This document shows positions 44,702-52,582 of a stretch of 64,000 nt of DNA, piece after piece. Source of the DNA: Devosia sp. (GTDB taxonomy: Bacteria > Pseudomonadota > Alphaproteobacteria > Rhizobiales > Devosiaceae); the NCBI GenBank assembly GCA_017794705.1, contig CP051235.1, positions 1,179,010 through 1,243,009 on the forward strand, written 5' to 3'. How positions within the stretch are numbered: position 1 is the first letter of the stretch; each line of letters starts with the position of its first letter. Under the pieces are notes generated by a model, which worked only from the letters and a program-made list of their open reading frames with translations, did not search any database and was not told the DNA's origin. The position numbers and the translations under genes are program-made.

Positions 44702-44727
44702 GGGTGCGGCACTAGGGCACCGCACCC
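44702..44727 (-). other. Intercistronic RNA hairpin between imelysin and bfd
   Basis: GGGTGCGG and CCGCACCC pair perfectly (8 bp). In minus-strand RNA the helix extends with U.G, G.U and C-G to a tetraloop (11 pairs); in plus-strand RNA those two positions are A.C and C.A. ATTTTATTT flanks it on the plus strand, so as DNA it could also act as a plus-strand terminator, but no plus-strand gene ends here. Confidence 0.55.
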
Positions 44728-44751
44728 ATTTTATTTGGGGTTCAGGGTGAC

Positions 44752-46023
44752 CTATTCAAAGACCGCGTCGGGATCGTCCAGACTGTCGGAGCCTTCGACC
44801 GAGATGGCGCCGAGATCAAGTGCGGCCACAGCGCGTTCGATGGACGCCGTCTGGTCAACCAGCCCGTCGATGACGGCCTGAACCACCGCATTGCCCTCGG
44901 CGTTGCCCTCGCCGATCATCTGGTCATAGGCCTCGCCGCCCTCGGCGCGGGCCACCATGGCTTCAGCGGCGGCATAGGTCTGTTCGATCTTCATGCCCAG
45001 TTCTGCCGAAACGGTCTCGTCGGACGCGGCAATCAGGTCGGCCAGGGAAGCACCGGAAATTATGCCGCCCGTGCCATTGTAGGTGCCGAAATAGACGTTG
45101 CGGATGCCCTTGATATCGTTGAAGTGCGAGGCGTGCGTGTTGTCCGAGAAGCAGTCATGCTCTTCTTCCGGGTCATGCAGCAACAGGCCCAGCTTCATGC
45201 GCTCACCGGCCAGTTCGCCGTAAGAGAGCGATCCCATGCCGGTCAGCATGGCGATCAGGCCCGCCTGCGGGTCTTCGGTCACCGCGGCGCGGGCGGCGCC
45301 ACCGGCGTCCCAGGCATCGACCATTTCTTCGAGGTCGGAGACCAGCAATTCTGCGGCGGCCGTCAGATATTCTGCGCGGCGCTCACAATTGCCGTTGGTG
45401 CAGTTGGCCGGGTCATAGTCGCTGGCCGGGCGGTCGCCGGCTCCGGCGTCCGTGCCGTTCAGATCCTGCCCCCACAGCAAAAACTCGATGGCGTGATAGC
45501 CCGAGGCGACATTGGCCTCAACGCCGCCCGCTTCCTGAAGCGTGTCGGCGATCACAGCGGGTGTGATTTCGGGGATCGATACGGCCGAACCGTTGATCAT
45601 GATTTCTTCGTTGGCGATCACGTTGGCGGCGTAAAGCCCGTTGAAATCGCTTTCGACACCATAGCTGGCATCGACATAATCGATCAGGCCCTCGTCGAGC
45701 GGCCAGGCGTTGACCTTGCCTTCCCACTCATCGACCAGCGGATTGCCGAAGCGATAGACTTCCGTCTGCTGATAGGGCACGCGGGCGGCAATCCAGGCCG
45801 CTTTGGCGGCGTCCAGATTGGCTTCCGTCGGTGCGGCAACCAAGGTGGCAATGGCGTCCTGCAGCCATTCGGCAGTCGTCAGCGAGTCCGAGTAAACGGC
45901 CAGCGCGATGTCGGCGTAGTTGGTGACAACCGCTTCGGCGGTGACATCCTGAGTAAACGCAGGCTGCGCGGAAATCGCGGCAATGGCGGAAACCGCCAAC
46001 AGGGTGGCGTGAGTGCCCTTCAT
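44752..46023 (-). CDS. Imelysin family periplasmic protein, IrpA-like (paralogue 3)
   Basis: 423 residues with signal peptide (LLAVSAIAAISAQPAFTQ). Markers: PYQQTEVYRFGNPLVDEWEGKVNAWPLDEGLIDYVD, GxHxxE as ASGYHAIEFLLWGQDLNGTDAG, CERRAEYLTAAAELL, and a C-terminal GGEAYDQMIGEGN. Same family as cyanobacterial iron-regulated protein A. First gene of the leftward iron operon (imelysin, bfd, bfr, DHOR, imelysin, DUF1513); an Irr-like box lies 176 bases upstream. Probable periplasmic iron-ligand binding for uptake. Confidence 0.9.
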   Translation of the reverse strand: MKGTHATLLAVSAIAAISAQPAFTQDVTAEAVVTNYADIALAVYSDSLTTAEWLQDAIATLVAAPTEANLDAAKAAWIAARVPYQQTEVYRFGNPLVDEWEGKVNAWPLDEGLIDYVDASYGVESDFNGLYAANVIANEEIMINGSAVSIPEITPAVIADTLQEAGGVEANVASGYHAIEFLLWGQDLNGTDAGAGDRPASDYDPANCTNGNCERRAEYLTAAAELLVSDLEEMVDAWDAGGAARAAVTEDPQAGLIAMLTGMGSLSYGELAGERMKLGLLLHDPEEEHDCFSDNTHASHFNDIKGIRNVYFGTYNGTGGIISGASLADLIAASDETVSAELGMKIEQTYAAAEAMVARAEGGEAYDQMIGEGNAEGNAVVQAVIDGLVDQTASIERAVAALDLGAISVEGSDSLDDPDAVFE

Positions 46024-46198
46024 TATTCTCTCCTTCCGGGTTCAAGGCCCTGGGGTGACATGCGTGCGCTCAGATTTTCGCGAAACGAGCCAGAGGAGTT
46101 GAAGGCTCCACCGCAGTTCGCTCGACTCGTGAAAAACCGGGCGCGACAGGGTGTTGCTAACGCCGCATCAGCGGAAATTCAACAAATAGTTCAATAAG

Positions 46199-46213
46199 TT
46201 GGAATGGTTCTAA
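46199..46213 (-). promoter_or_regulatory. Irr-type ICE-like box upstream of the iron operon
   Basis: TTGGAATGGTTCTAA (minus strand TTAGAACCATTCCAA) matches the box at 252-266 with one mismatch in one arm and the same 3-base spacer. It sits 176 bases before the imelysin start with only non-coding sequence between. No other copy was seen by eye elsewhere in the window. Confidence 0.6.
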
Positions 46214-46268
46214 ACTGGCGCTCCTAAGTGCTTGAAGGCACACGGATCACAAATTTGGCACTTCTGGA

Positions 46269-47414
46269 TCAATCCAGCGTCTGCCGGTAACGCAACAGCG
46301 CAATGGTGACGATCACCGCCATGATGATGCCCATCGCCAGCATATCCGAACTGATTTCGGGCAGGCCCGCCCCCTTCAGCATGACCTTGCGCACCACCCG
46401 CAAAAAGTGGGTCGCCGGGATAGCCGTGCCCAGCGCCTGCGCCCAGCCCGGCATGCCGGCAAAGGGAAACATGAAACCGGACAGCAGCACCGACGGCAGG
46501 ATGGTGAAGAACGATATCTGCATCGCCTGCATCTGGTTGCGCGTGACCGTCGAGATCAGGAAGCCCAGCGCCAGGTTGACGATTATGAACAAGTTGAACC
46601 CCAGGAAGAAGGCTAGCGGACTGCCTTCGAATGGCACCGCGAAGATTAGCTTTGCGGCGATCAGGAACACAAAGGTTTGCACATACCCCACGATCACATA
46701 GGGCAGGATCTTGCCCAGCATGACCTCTAGCGGACGCACCGGGGTCGCGATCAGGGTTTCCATCGTGCCCTTCTCGTTCTCGCGCACGATGGCGACGGCG
46801 GTGATCAGCACCATGGTCATTGACAGGATGATGGCCAGAAGCCCCGGCACGATATTGGTCGCCGTGCGCCCTTCCGGATTGTACTGGCGGTGTACTGAAA
46901 TCGAGAAGGGCATCGGTGCACCCGCAACCGCGTGCAGCGGTCCGGTCAATGTCTCGGCAATGGCCACCTGCACGATCCCGTTCAGCGCGCCTACCGCACC
47001 GCCGACAGCACTTGGGTCAGAGGCATCGGCCGTGACCAGTATGTCGGGGTGCAGCCCACGGATGACGTCGCGTTCGAAGTCGGGCGGAATGACCACGACG
47101 AAATTGGCCGTGCCGTCACGCAGCGCCAGATCGCCCGCCGCCTGATCAGTCACCACGCCGGTGAACTGAAAATATTCCGAGTTCTCCATGCCCGAGAGGA
47201 TGGCGCGGACCACCGGTCCCTCGTCAGCCATCTCGATCAGGGTCGGCAGGTTTTTCGGATCGGAATTGATGGCGAAACCAAACAGGATCAGCTGCATGAT
47301 CGGCAGGCCGATCATCATGGCAAAGGTCACGTGATCGCGGCGCATCTGGATGAATTCCTTGATCAGCACCGCGCCAAAGCGCGCGAACGAGAACAGCGAC
47401 GGCTTCGCGCTCAT
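46269..47414 (-). CDS. ABC-2 type transporter permease (YbhR/YhhJ-like)
   Basis: 381 residues. One N-terminal span (FAMMIGLPIMQLILFGFAIN), a large periplasmic loop, and five C-terminal spans with NIVPGLLAIILSMTMVLITAVAIVRENEKGTMETLIATPVRPLEVMLGKILPY, the ABC-2 signature. Works with the ATPase and the membrane-fusion protein encoded upstream as a tripartite exporter. Overlaps the ATPase gene by 4 bases. Substrate unknown; related systems export cationic drugs or antibiotics. Confidence 0.9.
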   Translation of the reverse strand: MSAKPSLFSFARFGAVLIKEFIQMRRDHVTFAMMIGLPIMQLILFGFAINSDPKNLPTLIEMADEGPVVRAILSGMENSEYFQFTGVVTDQAAGDLALRDGTANFVVVIPPDFERDVIRGLHPDILVTADASDPSAVGGAVGALNGIVQVAIAETLTGPLHAVAGAPMPFSISVHRQYNPEGRTATNIVPGLLAIILSMTMVLITAVAIVRENEKGTMETLIATPVRPLEVMLGKILPYVIVGYVQTFVFLIAAKLIFAVPFEGSPLAFFLGFNLFIIVNLALGFLISTVTRNQMQAMQISFFTILPSVLLSGFMFPFAGMPGWAQALGTAIPATHFLRVVRKVMLKGAGLPEISSDMLAMGIIMAVIVTIALLRYRQTLD

Positions 47415-48355
47415 GCCGCCTCCCCATTGCCGGCGAAATTGTCAGAGGCGCCAGCCATCAGATAAATGAAGGCTTCCTCCAGTTCCGCCTTTTTCTCGGT
47501 CCAGTTGGATTTGCCGCCGGCGGACATCTCAGCCGCAATCTCGCGCAGCCGCTTCTCATTGGTGCCCGAGACATGCAGCACGGCGCCAAAACGGGCCACC
47601 TGTTCCACCCCTTCGGTGTTGCGCAGTTCGGCTTCGAGCGCGGTCAGTTTCGGCCCGTCGACCCGCCATGTATGCAGCCCGATCATGCCCGGTATTTCGC
47701 TGGCCGCACCGGAAATCAGCTTCTTGCCGTAGGCGATATAGGCGATGAAATCGCACTGCACAGCCTCGTCCATATAGTGGGTTGAGACCAGGACTGTTAC
47801 GCCCTCGGCCGACAGGCGCCGGATTTCGTCCCAGAAGTCACGCCGCGCCTTGGGGTCCACGCCGGCCGTCGGCTCGTCGAGCAGCAGCAGTTTGGGCTCA
47901 TGCAGCAGGCAGGCGGCCAGCGCCAGCCGTTGTTTCCAGCCGCCCGACAGGGTGCCGGCCAACTGGTGCTGCCGGTCTGCCAGCCCCAGGTCGTCCAGTG
48001 CCGCGTCGACCCGCTGCCTGCGCCGGTCGAGCCGGTACATGCGGGCCATGAAGTCCAGGTTCTCGCGGATCGACAGGTCCTCGTAGAGCGAGAACTTCTG
48101 GGTCATGTAGCCGACCTGTTCCTTGATCGCGGAAGACTCGGTCAGAATGTCGAGCCCCAGGCATTGCCCGTCCCCCGCATCGGGGGTCAAAAGTCCGCAC
48201 ATCATGCGAATGGTGGTGGTCTTGCCAGAGCCGTTCGGCCCCAGAAAGCCATAGATCGCGCCGCGCGGCACGTCCATGTCGAGGTGGTCGACCACCACCT
48301 TGTCACCGAACTGTTTGGTGAGGCCCTTCACCGAAATGGCGGGCATTTCACTCAT
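47411..48355 (-). CDS. ABC exporter ATP-binding protein
   Basis: 314 residues, one ATPase domain: Walker A GPNGSGKTTTIRM (about 38-50), signature LSGGWKQRLALA, Walker B LLLLDEPTAGVDP. Note W rather than Q after LSGG, common in this YbhF-like branch, which in Escherichia has two ATPase domains while this protein has one. Overlaps both neighbouring genes (4 and 8 bases), so the exporter is made as a unit. Confidence 0.92.
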   Translation of the reverse strand: MSEMPAISVKGLTKQFGDKVVVDHLDMDVPRGAIYGFLGPNGSGKTTTIRMMCGLLTPDAGDGQCLGLDILTESSAIKEQVGYMTQKFSLYEDLSIRENLDFMARMYRLDRRRQRVDAALDDLGLADRQHQLAGTLSGGWKQRLALAACLLHEPKLLLLDEPTAGVDPKARRDFWDEIRRLSAEGVTVLVSTHYMDEAVQCDFIAYIAYGKKLISGAASEIPGMIGLHTWRVDGPKLTALEAELRNTEGVEQVARFGAVLHVSGTNEKRLREIAAEMSAGGKSNWTEKKAELEEAFIYLMAGASDNFAGNGEAA

Positions 48356-49295
48356 TCGAAACGCTCACCGTCACCGGCTGTCCGGGCAACAGGTCGGTTG
48401 CCCCCTCGATCCTGGCCTCGGCCATGAACACCAGCCGCGCCCGTTCATCCCGGCTGTAGATGATCGGCGGGGTATGCTGGGGGTCGGAGGCCATATAGGT
48501 GATGGTCGCCGTCAGCCCGTCCGGGCAATTGTCGCAGGTCAGCCCCAGTGTCTCGCCCAGCGTGAAACGGGCACGCTCAGTCTCGGGAATGAAGAACCGC
48601 GCCTTCAGTTCGCCCGGCGGCAGAAGCGCCATGATGGCCGCCCCCGTGCCCGCCACTTCGCCCGGCTTGAAGTAGATGGATTCCACCAGACCGTCCGTCG
48701 GCGCCATCACATTACGGTCCGCCAATTGGTCACGCGCCCGGTCGGCATCGGCAATCGCGGCCTGCAGTGCCGCTTCGGCACTTACGCGTTGTGCATCGCG
48801 GGCCGGCAGTTCGGCCACATCCAGTTGCGCCTGCAATTGTTCCACCTGGGCGCTGGCGCTTTCCAGATTTGCCCGGTCAGTATCCACTTTAGCGGGCGCC
48901 ACCAGATCACGCTCGAGCAGCTGAAGCGAGCGGTCGAGGGTCTGCTGCGCCAGTTGCCGGTCCGCCATGGCCCGGGATAGCGAGGCGCGGATGACGGCGA
49001 TTTCGGCCTCGCGGCTGCCGGTTTCCAGGTTGTCGCGGTTGGCGCGGGCGACAGCCACCCGCGCCTCGGCGGCGCGCAGGGCGGACTGGAATTCGTCATC
49101 CTCCAGCGCGAACAGCATCTGGCCTTCGCTCACATGATCACCTTCGGCAACGCTGATCGCCTCGATGCGGCCGGGGCTGACGGCGCTGACATAGGTAAAG
49201 TCGGCCTCGATATAGCCGTGGAATTCGGTGATCGGCCCGTGCATGGGCAGAAGCGCGGTAAAAAAGGCCAGAATGCCGGCAAGGAATTCGTTCAT
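48348..49295 (-). CDS. HlyD-family membrane-fusion protein (YbhG-like)
   Basis: 315 residues. N-terminal signal/anchor (FLAGILAFFTALLPMHG), barrel-sandwich half-motifs GYIEADFTYVSAVSPGRIEAISVAEGDHVSEGQMLFALE and VMAPTDGLVESIYFKPGEVAGTGAAIMALLPPG, and between them about 110 residues of heptad-like helix that would form the hairpin. Links the inner-membrane ABC exporter to an outer-membrane factor encoded elsewhere. Overlaps the TetR gene by 4 bases. Confidence 0.92.
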   Translation of the reverse strand: MNEFLAGILAFFTALLPMHGPITEFHGYIEADFTYVSAVSPGRIEAISVAEGDHVSEGQMLFALEDDEFQSALRAAEARVAVARANRDNLETGSREAEIAVIRASLSRAMADRQLAQQTLDRSLQLLERDLVAPAKVDTDRANLESASAQVEQLQAQLDVAELPARDAQRVSAEAALQAAIADADRARDQLADRNVMAPTDGLVESIYFKPGEVAGTGAAIMALLPPGELKARFFIPETERARFTLGETLGLTCDNCPDGLTATITYMASDPQHTPPIIYSRDERARLVFMAEARIEGATDLLPGQPVTVSVSNE

Positions 49296-49933
49296 GACGC
49301 CTGCCCTCTGGGTGCGGAAACGCCGTTGATCAGGATGTCGAGGTGATTGTCCACCAGCCGGTCCATCGCCAGCCCTTCCGACGGCTGAAGTCCGAACACT
49401 TCCGACATCATGAGATGCAGCATGATGGGCCCGACGATGGAGCGCACCGTCAGTTCGGGGTCGACCGGACGCAGATAACCGTCGGCAATGCCTTTGCGGA
49501 TCAGCGCCACCATCACGGGGATGACCTTGTCGAGCACTGCCTTTCGGTAGGTTTCGGCGATCTCGGGGTCGATGATCGCCTCACGCAGAACCAGTTTTGG
49601 GATCTTGAAGGTGTGCGGGTCGGCGAGTTGCTGGCCCACCATCTTGAGAACCATGGACAACAGGTGCCGGGGATCGCCCTCGAATGACGTGCCGAGCCCC
49701 GCCACATTCTCGGCAATCGGGCTGACGGCCCTCTGGATCAGCCCTTCGAGAATGGCCCGCTTGGACTGGAAATAAAGATAGACCGCGCCTTTGGAAATGC
49801 CGGCCCGGTTGGCAATGTCATCCACCCGCGTCGCCTCGAATCCGCGCTCAATAAAAAGATCCAGCGCCGCATCCAGCACCTCTTCCGGCCGCGCTTCCGC
49901 CCGGCGTCTGAATTTCGGTTTCCGCGCTGTCAT
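49292..49933 (-). CDS. TetR-family transcriptional repressor of the ABC exporter
   Basis: 213 residues. N-terminal helix-turn-helix ILDAALDLFIERGFEATRVDDIANRAGISKGAVYLYFQSKRAILEGLI; C-terminal ligand domain of the CerR/YbiH-like type. First gene of the four-gene operon tetR-mfp-ATPase-permease, all overlapping. A perfect palindrome 99 bases before its ATG is the likely operator, implying autorepression relieved by an exported compound. Confidence 0.93.
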   Translation of the reverse strand: MTARKPKFRRRAEARPEEVLDAALDLFIERGFEATRVDDIANRAGISKGAVYLYFQSKRAILEGLIQRAVSPIAENVAGLGTSFEGDPRHLLSMVLKMVGQQLADPHTFKIPKLVLREAIIDPEIAETYRKAVLDKVIPVMVALIRKGIADGYLRPVDPELTVRSIVGPIMLHLMMSEVFGLQPSEGLAMDRLVDNHLDILINGVSAPRGQAS

Positions 49934-50032
49934 CTGGTCCGCCTTTTCACTCCCACACCGGGTTCCGGGCTTCTCTCTCGCGCCGCCCGCCTCGCCAATG
50001 GCCAGCCATCAAGCCATCGATTTCGTTCCTAC

Positions 50033-50052
50033 ATAACTGACCGGTCAGTTAT
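50033..50052. promoter_or_regulatory. TetR operator, perfect 20-bp palindrome
   Basis: ATAACTGACCGGTCAGTTAT is its own reverse complement over all 20 bases. It stands 99 bases upstream of the tetR start in otherwise low-structure sequence, the standard place and form for a TetR-family operator. Confidence 0.8.
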
Positions 50053-50120
50053 TTGCAACATTGGGATTGGGGCCGGGCTTTTGCCCAGGGCGTAAGCCAA
50101 GTGATGACAGTGGGCTGCAG

Positions 50121-50268
50121 CGCCTTGCTCCCCTCCCCCTTGTGGGGAGGGGTTGGGGGTGGGGGTCGCGCGAAGCGCAATAAAAATATATTTCCGGATT
50201 GCCATCTCGAGCTGGCCCTTGCGGGCCAACCCCCACCCTGACCCTCCCCACAAGGGGGAGGGAAGGCG
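50121..50268. repeat. Palindromic intergenic repeat (MITE/REP-like element)
   Basis: About 148 bp bounded by CGCCTT / AAGGCG. Each end carries a 21-base C/G-rich hairpin unit (50131-50151 and 50242-50262) that are exact inverted copies, followed inwards by imperfectly matching G-rich / C-rich tracts (50152-50166 and 50226-50241). The middle is AT-richer (AATAAAAATATATTT). Such elements are scattered between genes in many alphaproteobacteria. No coding capacity. Confidence 0.7.
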
Positions 50269-50846
50269 CGCGCTGAAAAAACTTATCCCCGCTTGTTGGG
50301 GTGCCCCTAGTATCTTCCTCACAAGCCGCGCGTTGAGCTGAGGTGTACACGAGCACTTTGCGGGGTTTGGGCCGGTGTGGAGCGGGAGTCGTCCCGTTTC
50401 AGGGTAAAGCGGTCAGGTAGCCCTCGGCCAGGGGGCAAGTGTAGGACGCTGCGCAGCCGTCTGATATGGGTTGCGCCTGTTTCTCCCAACTATCGGGAGG
50501 AACAGATGCCCGTCTGGAAGGCCGGTCTAGAATCCGGCAACTGGACAAATCAGGGGCATGGCGCATCCGCGGGGCTCCGGAGGGCCCCGGCCTGTTCGTC
50601 ATAGTCCACAAATCCCGGTTGCGCGGGGCGTTGTGCGCCTCACTTTTACTACTTAGGATCGAGGTGTTCACCGCCCCGCGCCTGCTCTGCCTATTCCGAT
50701 GATCCCGAAGAGGGAGGTTTGGCATGGGCGAACTCCTATCCCCTATCCCCTCGCGTCCAAATCTGTGATCACATACCCTCACCTGCGCCGGCAAATTCTG
50801 ACGCATTCGTGTGTCACGCCGCAGCCAGAGAATCTGAGGAGAGGCC
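50269..50846. other. Gene-free, hairpin-rich intergenic region; candidate structured RNA
   Basis: 578 bases with no credible gene on either strand. Hairpins seen: CGGGA-GTCG-TCCCG near 50389, a near-palindrome at about 50447-50463, CTCCC/GGGAG at 50486-50502, CAGA/TCTG, GCCGG/CCGGC near 50520-50538, GGGGC/GCCCC near 50573-50589, and 10-bp arms GCGCGGGGCG (50621-50630) / CGCCCCGCGC (50672-50681). A weak minus-strand terminator (CCCC/GGGG then six T on that strand) lies at 50274-50301. I recognised no RNA family. Confidence 0.35.
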
Positions 50847-51386
50847 ATGTCCATCTACGCACTGAACGGCAAGTCACCGGAATTGCCGGACGGGTTCCAC
50901 TGGATTGCGCCGAGCGCGGATGTGATGGGTCATGTCCGGATCGGCGAGAATGTGGGCATCTGGTTCGGCGCCGTGCTGCGCGGGGATGGCGAACTGATCG
51001 ACATCGGCGCCGGCACCAATATCCAGGACAATTGCGTCGTCCACACTGATCCCGGTTTCCCGGTCAGCATCGGGGCGAATTGCACGATTGGGCACAAGGC
51101 AATCATTCACGGCTGCAGCATTGGCGAAAACGCGCTGATCGGCATGGGTGCGACGGTGCTTAATGGCGCCAAAATCGGCAACAACTGCCTGATCGGCGCC
51201 GGGGCGCTGGTTACCGAAAACAAGGTCATCCCGGACGGGTCGCTGGTGGTCGGCGCGCCGGGCAAGGTGGTCCGCGAACTTGACGAAGGGGCCATCGAAG
51301 GGCTGCGCCGCTCGGCGCTGCATTATCAGGAGAATGCAAAAATGTTCGCCGCAGGCCTCACAAGAATCGACGAAGGAGCCGACTGA
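50847..51386 (+). CDS. Gamma carbonic anhydrase-like hexapeptide-repeat protein
   Basis: 179 residues, left-handed beta-helix of hexapeptide repeats: GHVRIGENVGIWFGAVLRGDGELIDIGAGTNIQDNCVVHTD, ANCTIGHKAIIHGCSIGENALIGMGATVLNGAKIGNNCLIGAGALVTENKVIPDGSLVVGAPGKVVREL. The three zinc histidines of the family (NIQDNCVVHTD, CTIGHKAIIHGC) are present. Related to YrdA/PaaY; carbonic anhydrase or thioesterase roles are reported in the family. TGA overlaps the kbl ATG. Confidence 0.88.
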   Translation: MSIYALNGKSPELPDGFHWIAPSADVMGHVRIGENVGIWFGAVLRGDGELIDIGAGTNIQDNCVVHTDPGFPVSIGANCTIGHKAIIHGCSIGENALIGMGATVLNGAKIGNNCLIGAGALVTENKVIPDGSLVVGAPGKVVRELDEGAIEGLRRSALHYQENAKMFAAGLTRIDEGAD

Positions 51387-52582
51387 TGGGCAAGGCCGAC
51401 AGTTTTCTGGCGCACGTTTCCCAAACCCTCTCCGAAATCGAGAGCGACGGTTTGTTGAAACGCGAGCGCATGATCGAGGGGCCGCAGGGCGCCCGCATCC
51501 AGGTCAACGGCCGCGAGATGATCAATCTGTGCGCCAACAATTATCTGGGCCTCGCCAATCATCCCGAGATCGAAACCGCCGCCCGCCAGGCGATCAACGA
51601 TTACGGGTTCGGCATGAGTTCGGTCCGTTTCATCTGCGGCACGCAGACCCTGCACCGCGAACTGGAAAATGCCATCGCCGCCTACCTCGGCAAGGATGAC
51701 GCCATCCTGTTCGCCGCCTGTTTCGACGCCAACGGCGGCATATTCGAAACCCTGCTCACAGCCGAAGACGCCATCATATCAGACAGTCTCAACCATGCCT
51801 CGATCATCGACGGGGTGCGTCTGTCGAAGGCGAAGCGCTACCGGTTTGCCAATTCGGACATGAATGAACTCGAGGATCAGCTCAAGCAGGCCGACAAGGA
51901 TGGCGCGCGCTTCAAGCTGGTGGTCACCGACGGCGTTTTCTCGATGGATGGCTATGTCGCCAAGCTCCCCGAGATCTGCGCCCTCGCCGAGCGCTACGGC
52001 GCGCTGGTCATGGTCGATGATTGCCATGCCACCGGCCATCTCGGTGAAAAGGGCCGCGGCACATCTGCCCTCACCGGCGCGGGGGATGGCGTCGACATCA
52101 TCACCGGCACCTTCGGCAAGACGCTGGGTGGGGCGATGGGCGGGTTCATCGCGGCACGCAAGGAAATCATTGATCTGCTGCGGCAGCGGGCGCGGCCCTA
52201 TCTGTTCTCGAATTCCCTCGCCCCGGCCGTCGCCGCCGGGTCGCTCAAGGCGGTAGAGCTTTGCGAGTCGGGCGATCATCTGCGCGAGAAGATGACGAAA
52301 AACACGCAAAAATTCCGCGCCAAAATGACCGAAGCCGGGTTTGAGCTGCTTGAAGGCGAAACGCCGATTATTCCCGTCATGACCCATGATGCCAAACTGG
52401 CGCAGCGGATGGCGTCGGCGCTCGATGAGCGCGGCGTCTATGTGGCCGGGTTCTTTTTCCCGGTGGTGCCGAAAGGCAAGGCGCGCATCCGCACCCAGAT
52501 CTCGGCGGCGCTGGGCGAAAAGGATGTCGACGAGGCGGTTGCCGCCTTTATCGACGCAGGACAGGAAGTTGGGCTGATTTGA
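51386..52582 (+). CDS. kbl: Glycine C-acetyltransferase (2-amino-3-ketobutyrate CoA ligase)
   Basis: 398 residues, PLP enzyme of the alpha-oxoamine synthase family. Splits 2-amino-3-oxobutyrate with CoA to glycine and acetyl-CoA, the second step of threonine degradation. [49 protein letters not shown] and PLP lysine in [14 protein letters not shown]. Start and stop overlap neighbours (TGATG at both ends), so the three genes are translationally coupled. Confidence 0.96.
   Translation: MGKADSFLAHVSQTLSEIESDGLLKRERMIEGPQGARIQVNGREMINLCANNYLGLANHPEIETAARQAINDYGFGMSSVRFICGTQTLHRELENAIAAYLGKDDAILFAACFDANGGIFETLLTAEDAIISDSLNHASIIDGVRLSKAKRYRFANSDMNELEDQLKQADKDGARFKLVVTDGVFSMDGYVAKLPEICALAERYGALVMVDDCHATGHLGEKGRGTSALTGAGDGVDIITGTFGKTLGGAMGGFIAARKEIIDLLRQRARPYLFSNSLAPAVAAGSLKAVELCESGDHLREKMTKNTQKFRAKMTEAGFELLEGETPIIPVMTHDAKLAQRMASALDERGVYVAGFFFPVVPKGKARIRTQISAALGEKDVDEAVAAFIDAGQEVGLI

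Noticed and set aside
50369-50700. tmRNA, RNase P RNA, SRP RNA or cobalamin riboswitch in the hairpin-rich region
   Set aside because: None of the invariant blocks was found on either strand (no GAGGAAAGUCC, no T-arm GTTCRANYC, no GGAAGGAAGCAGCC, no GCCACTG box), so no family was assigned.
50399-50854. A 151-codon minus-strand open frame in the 50 kb intergenic region
   Set aside because: Arg/Pro/Ser-rich with no domain, no ribosome site, and it overlaps the carbonic anhydrase start.
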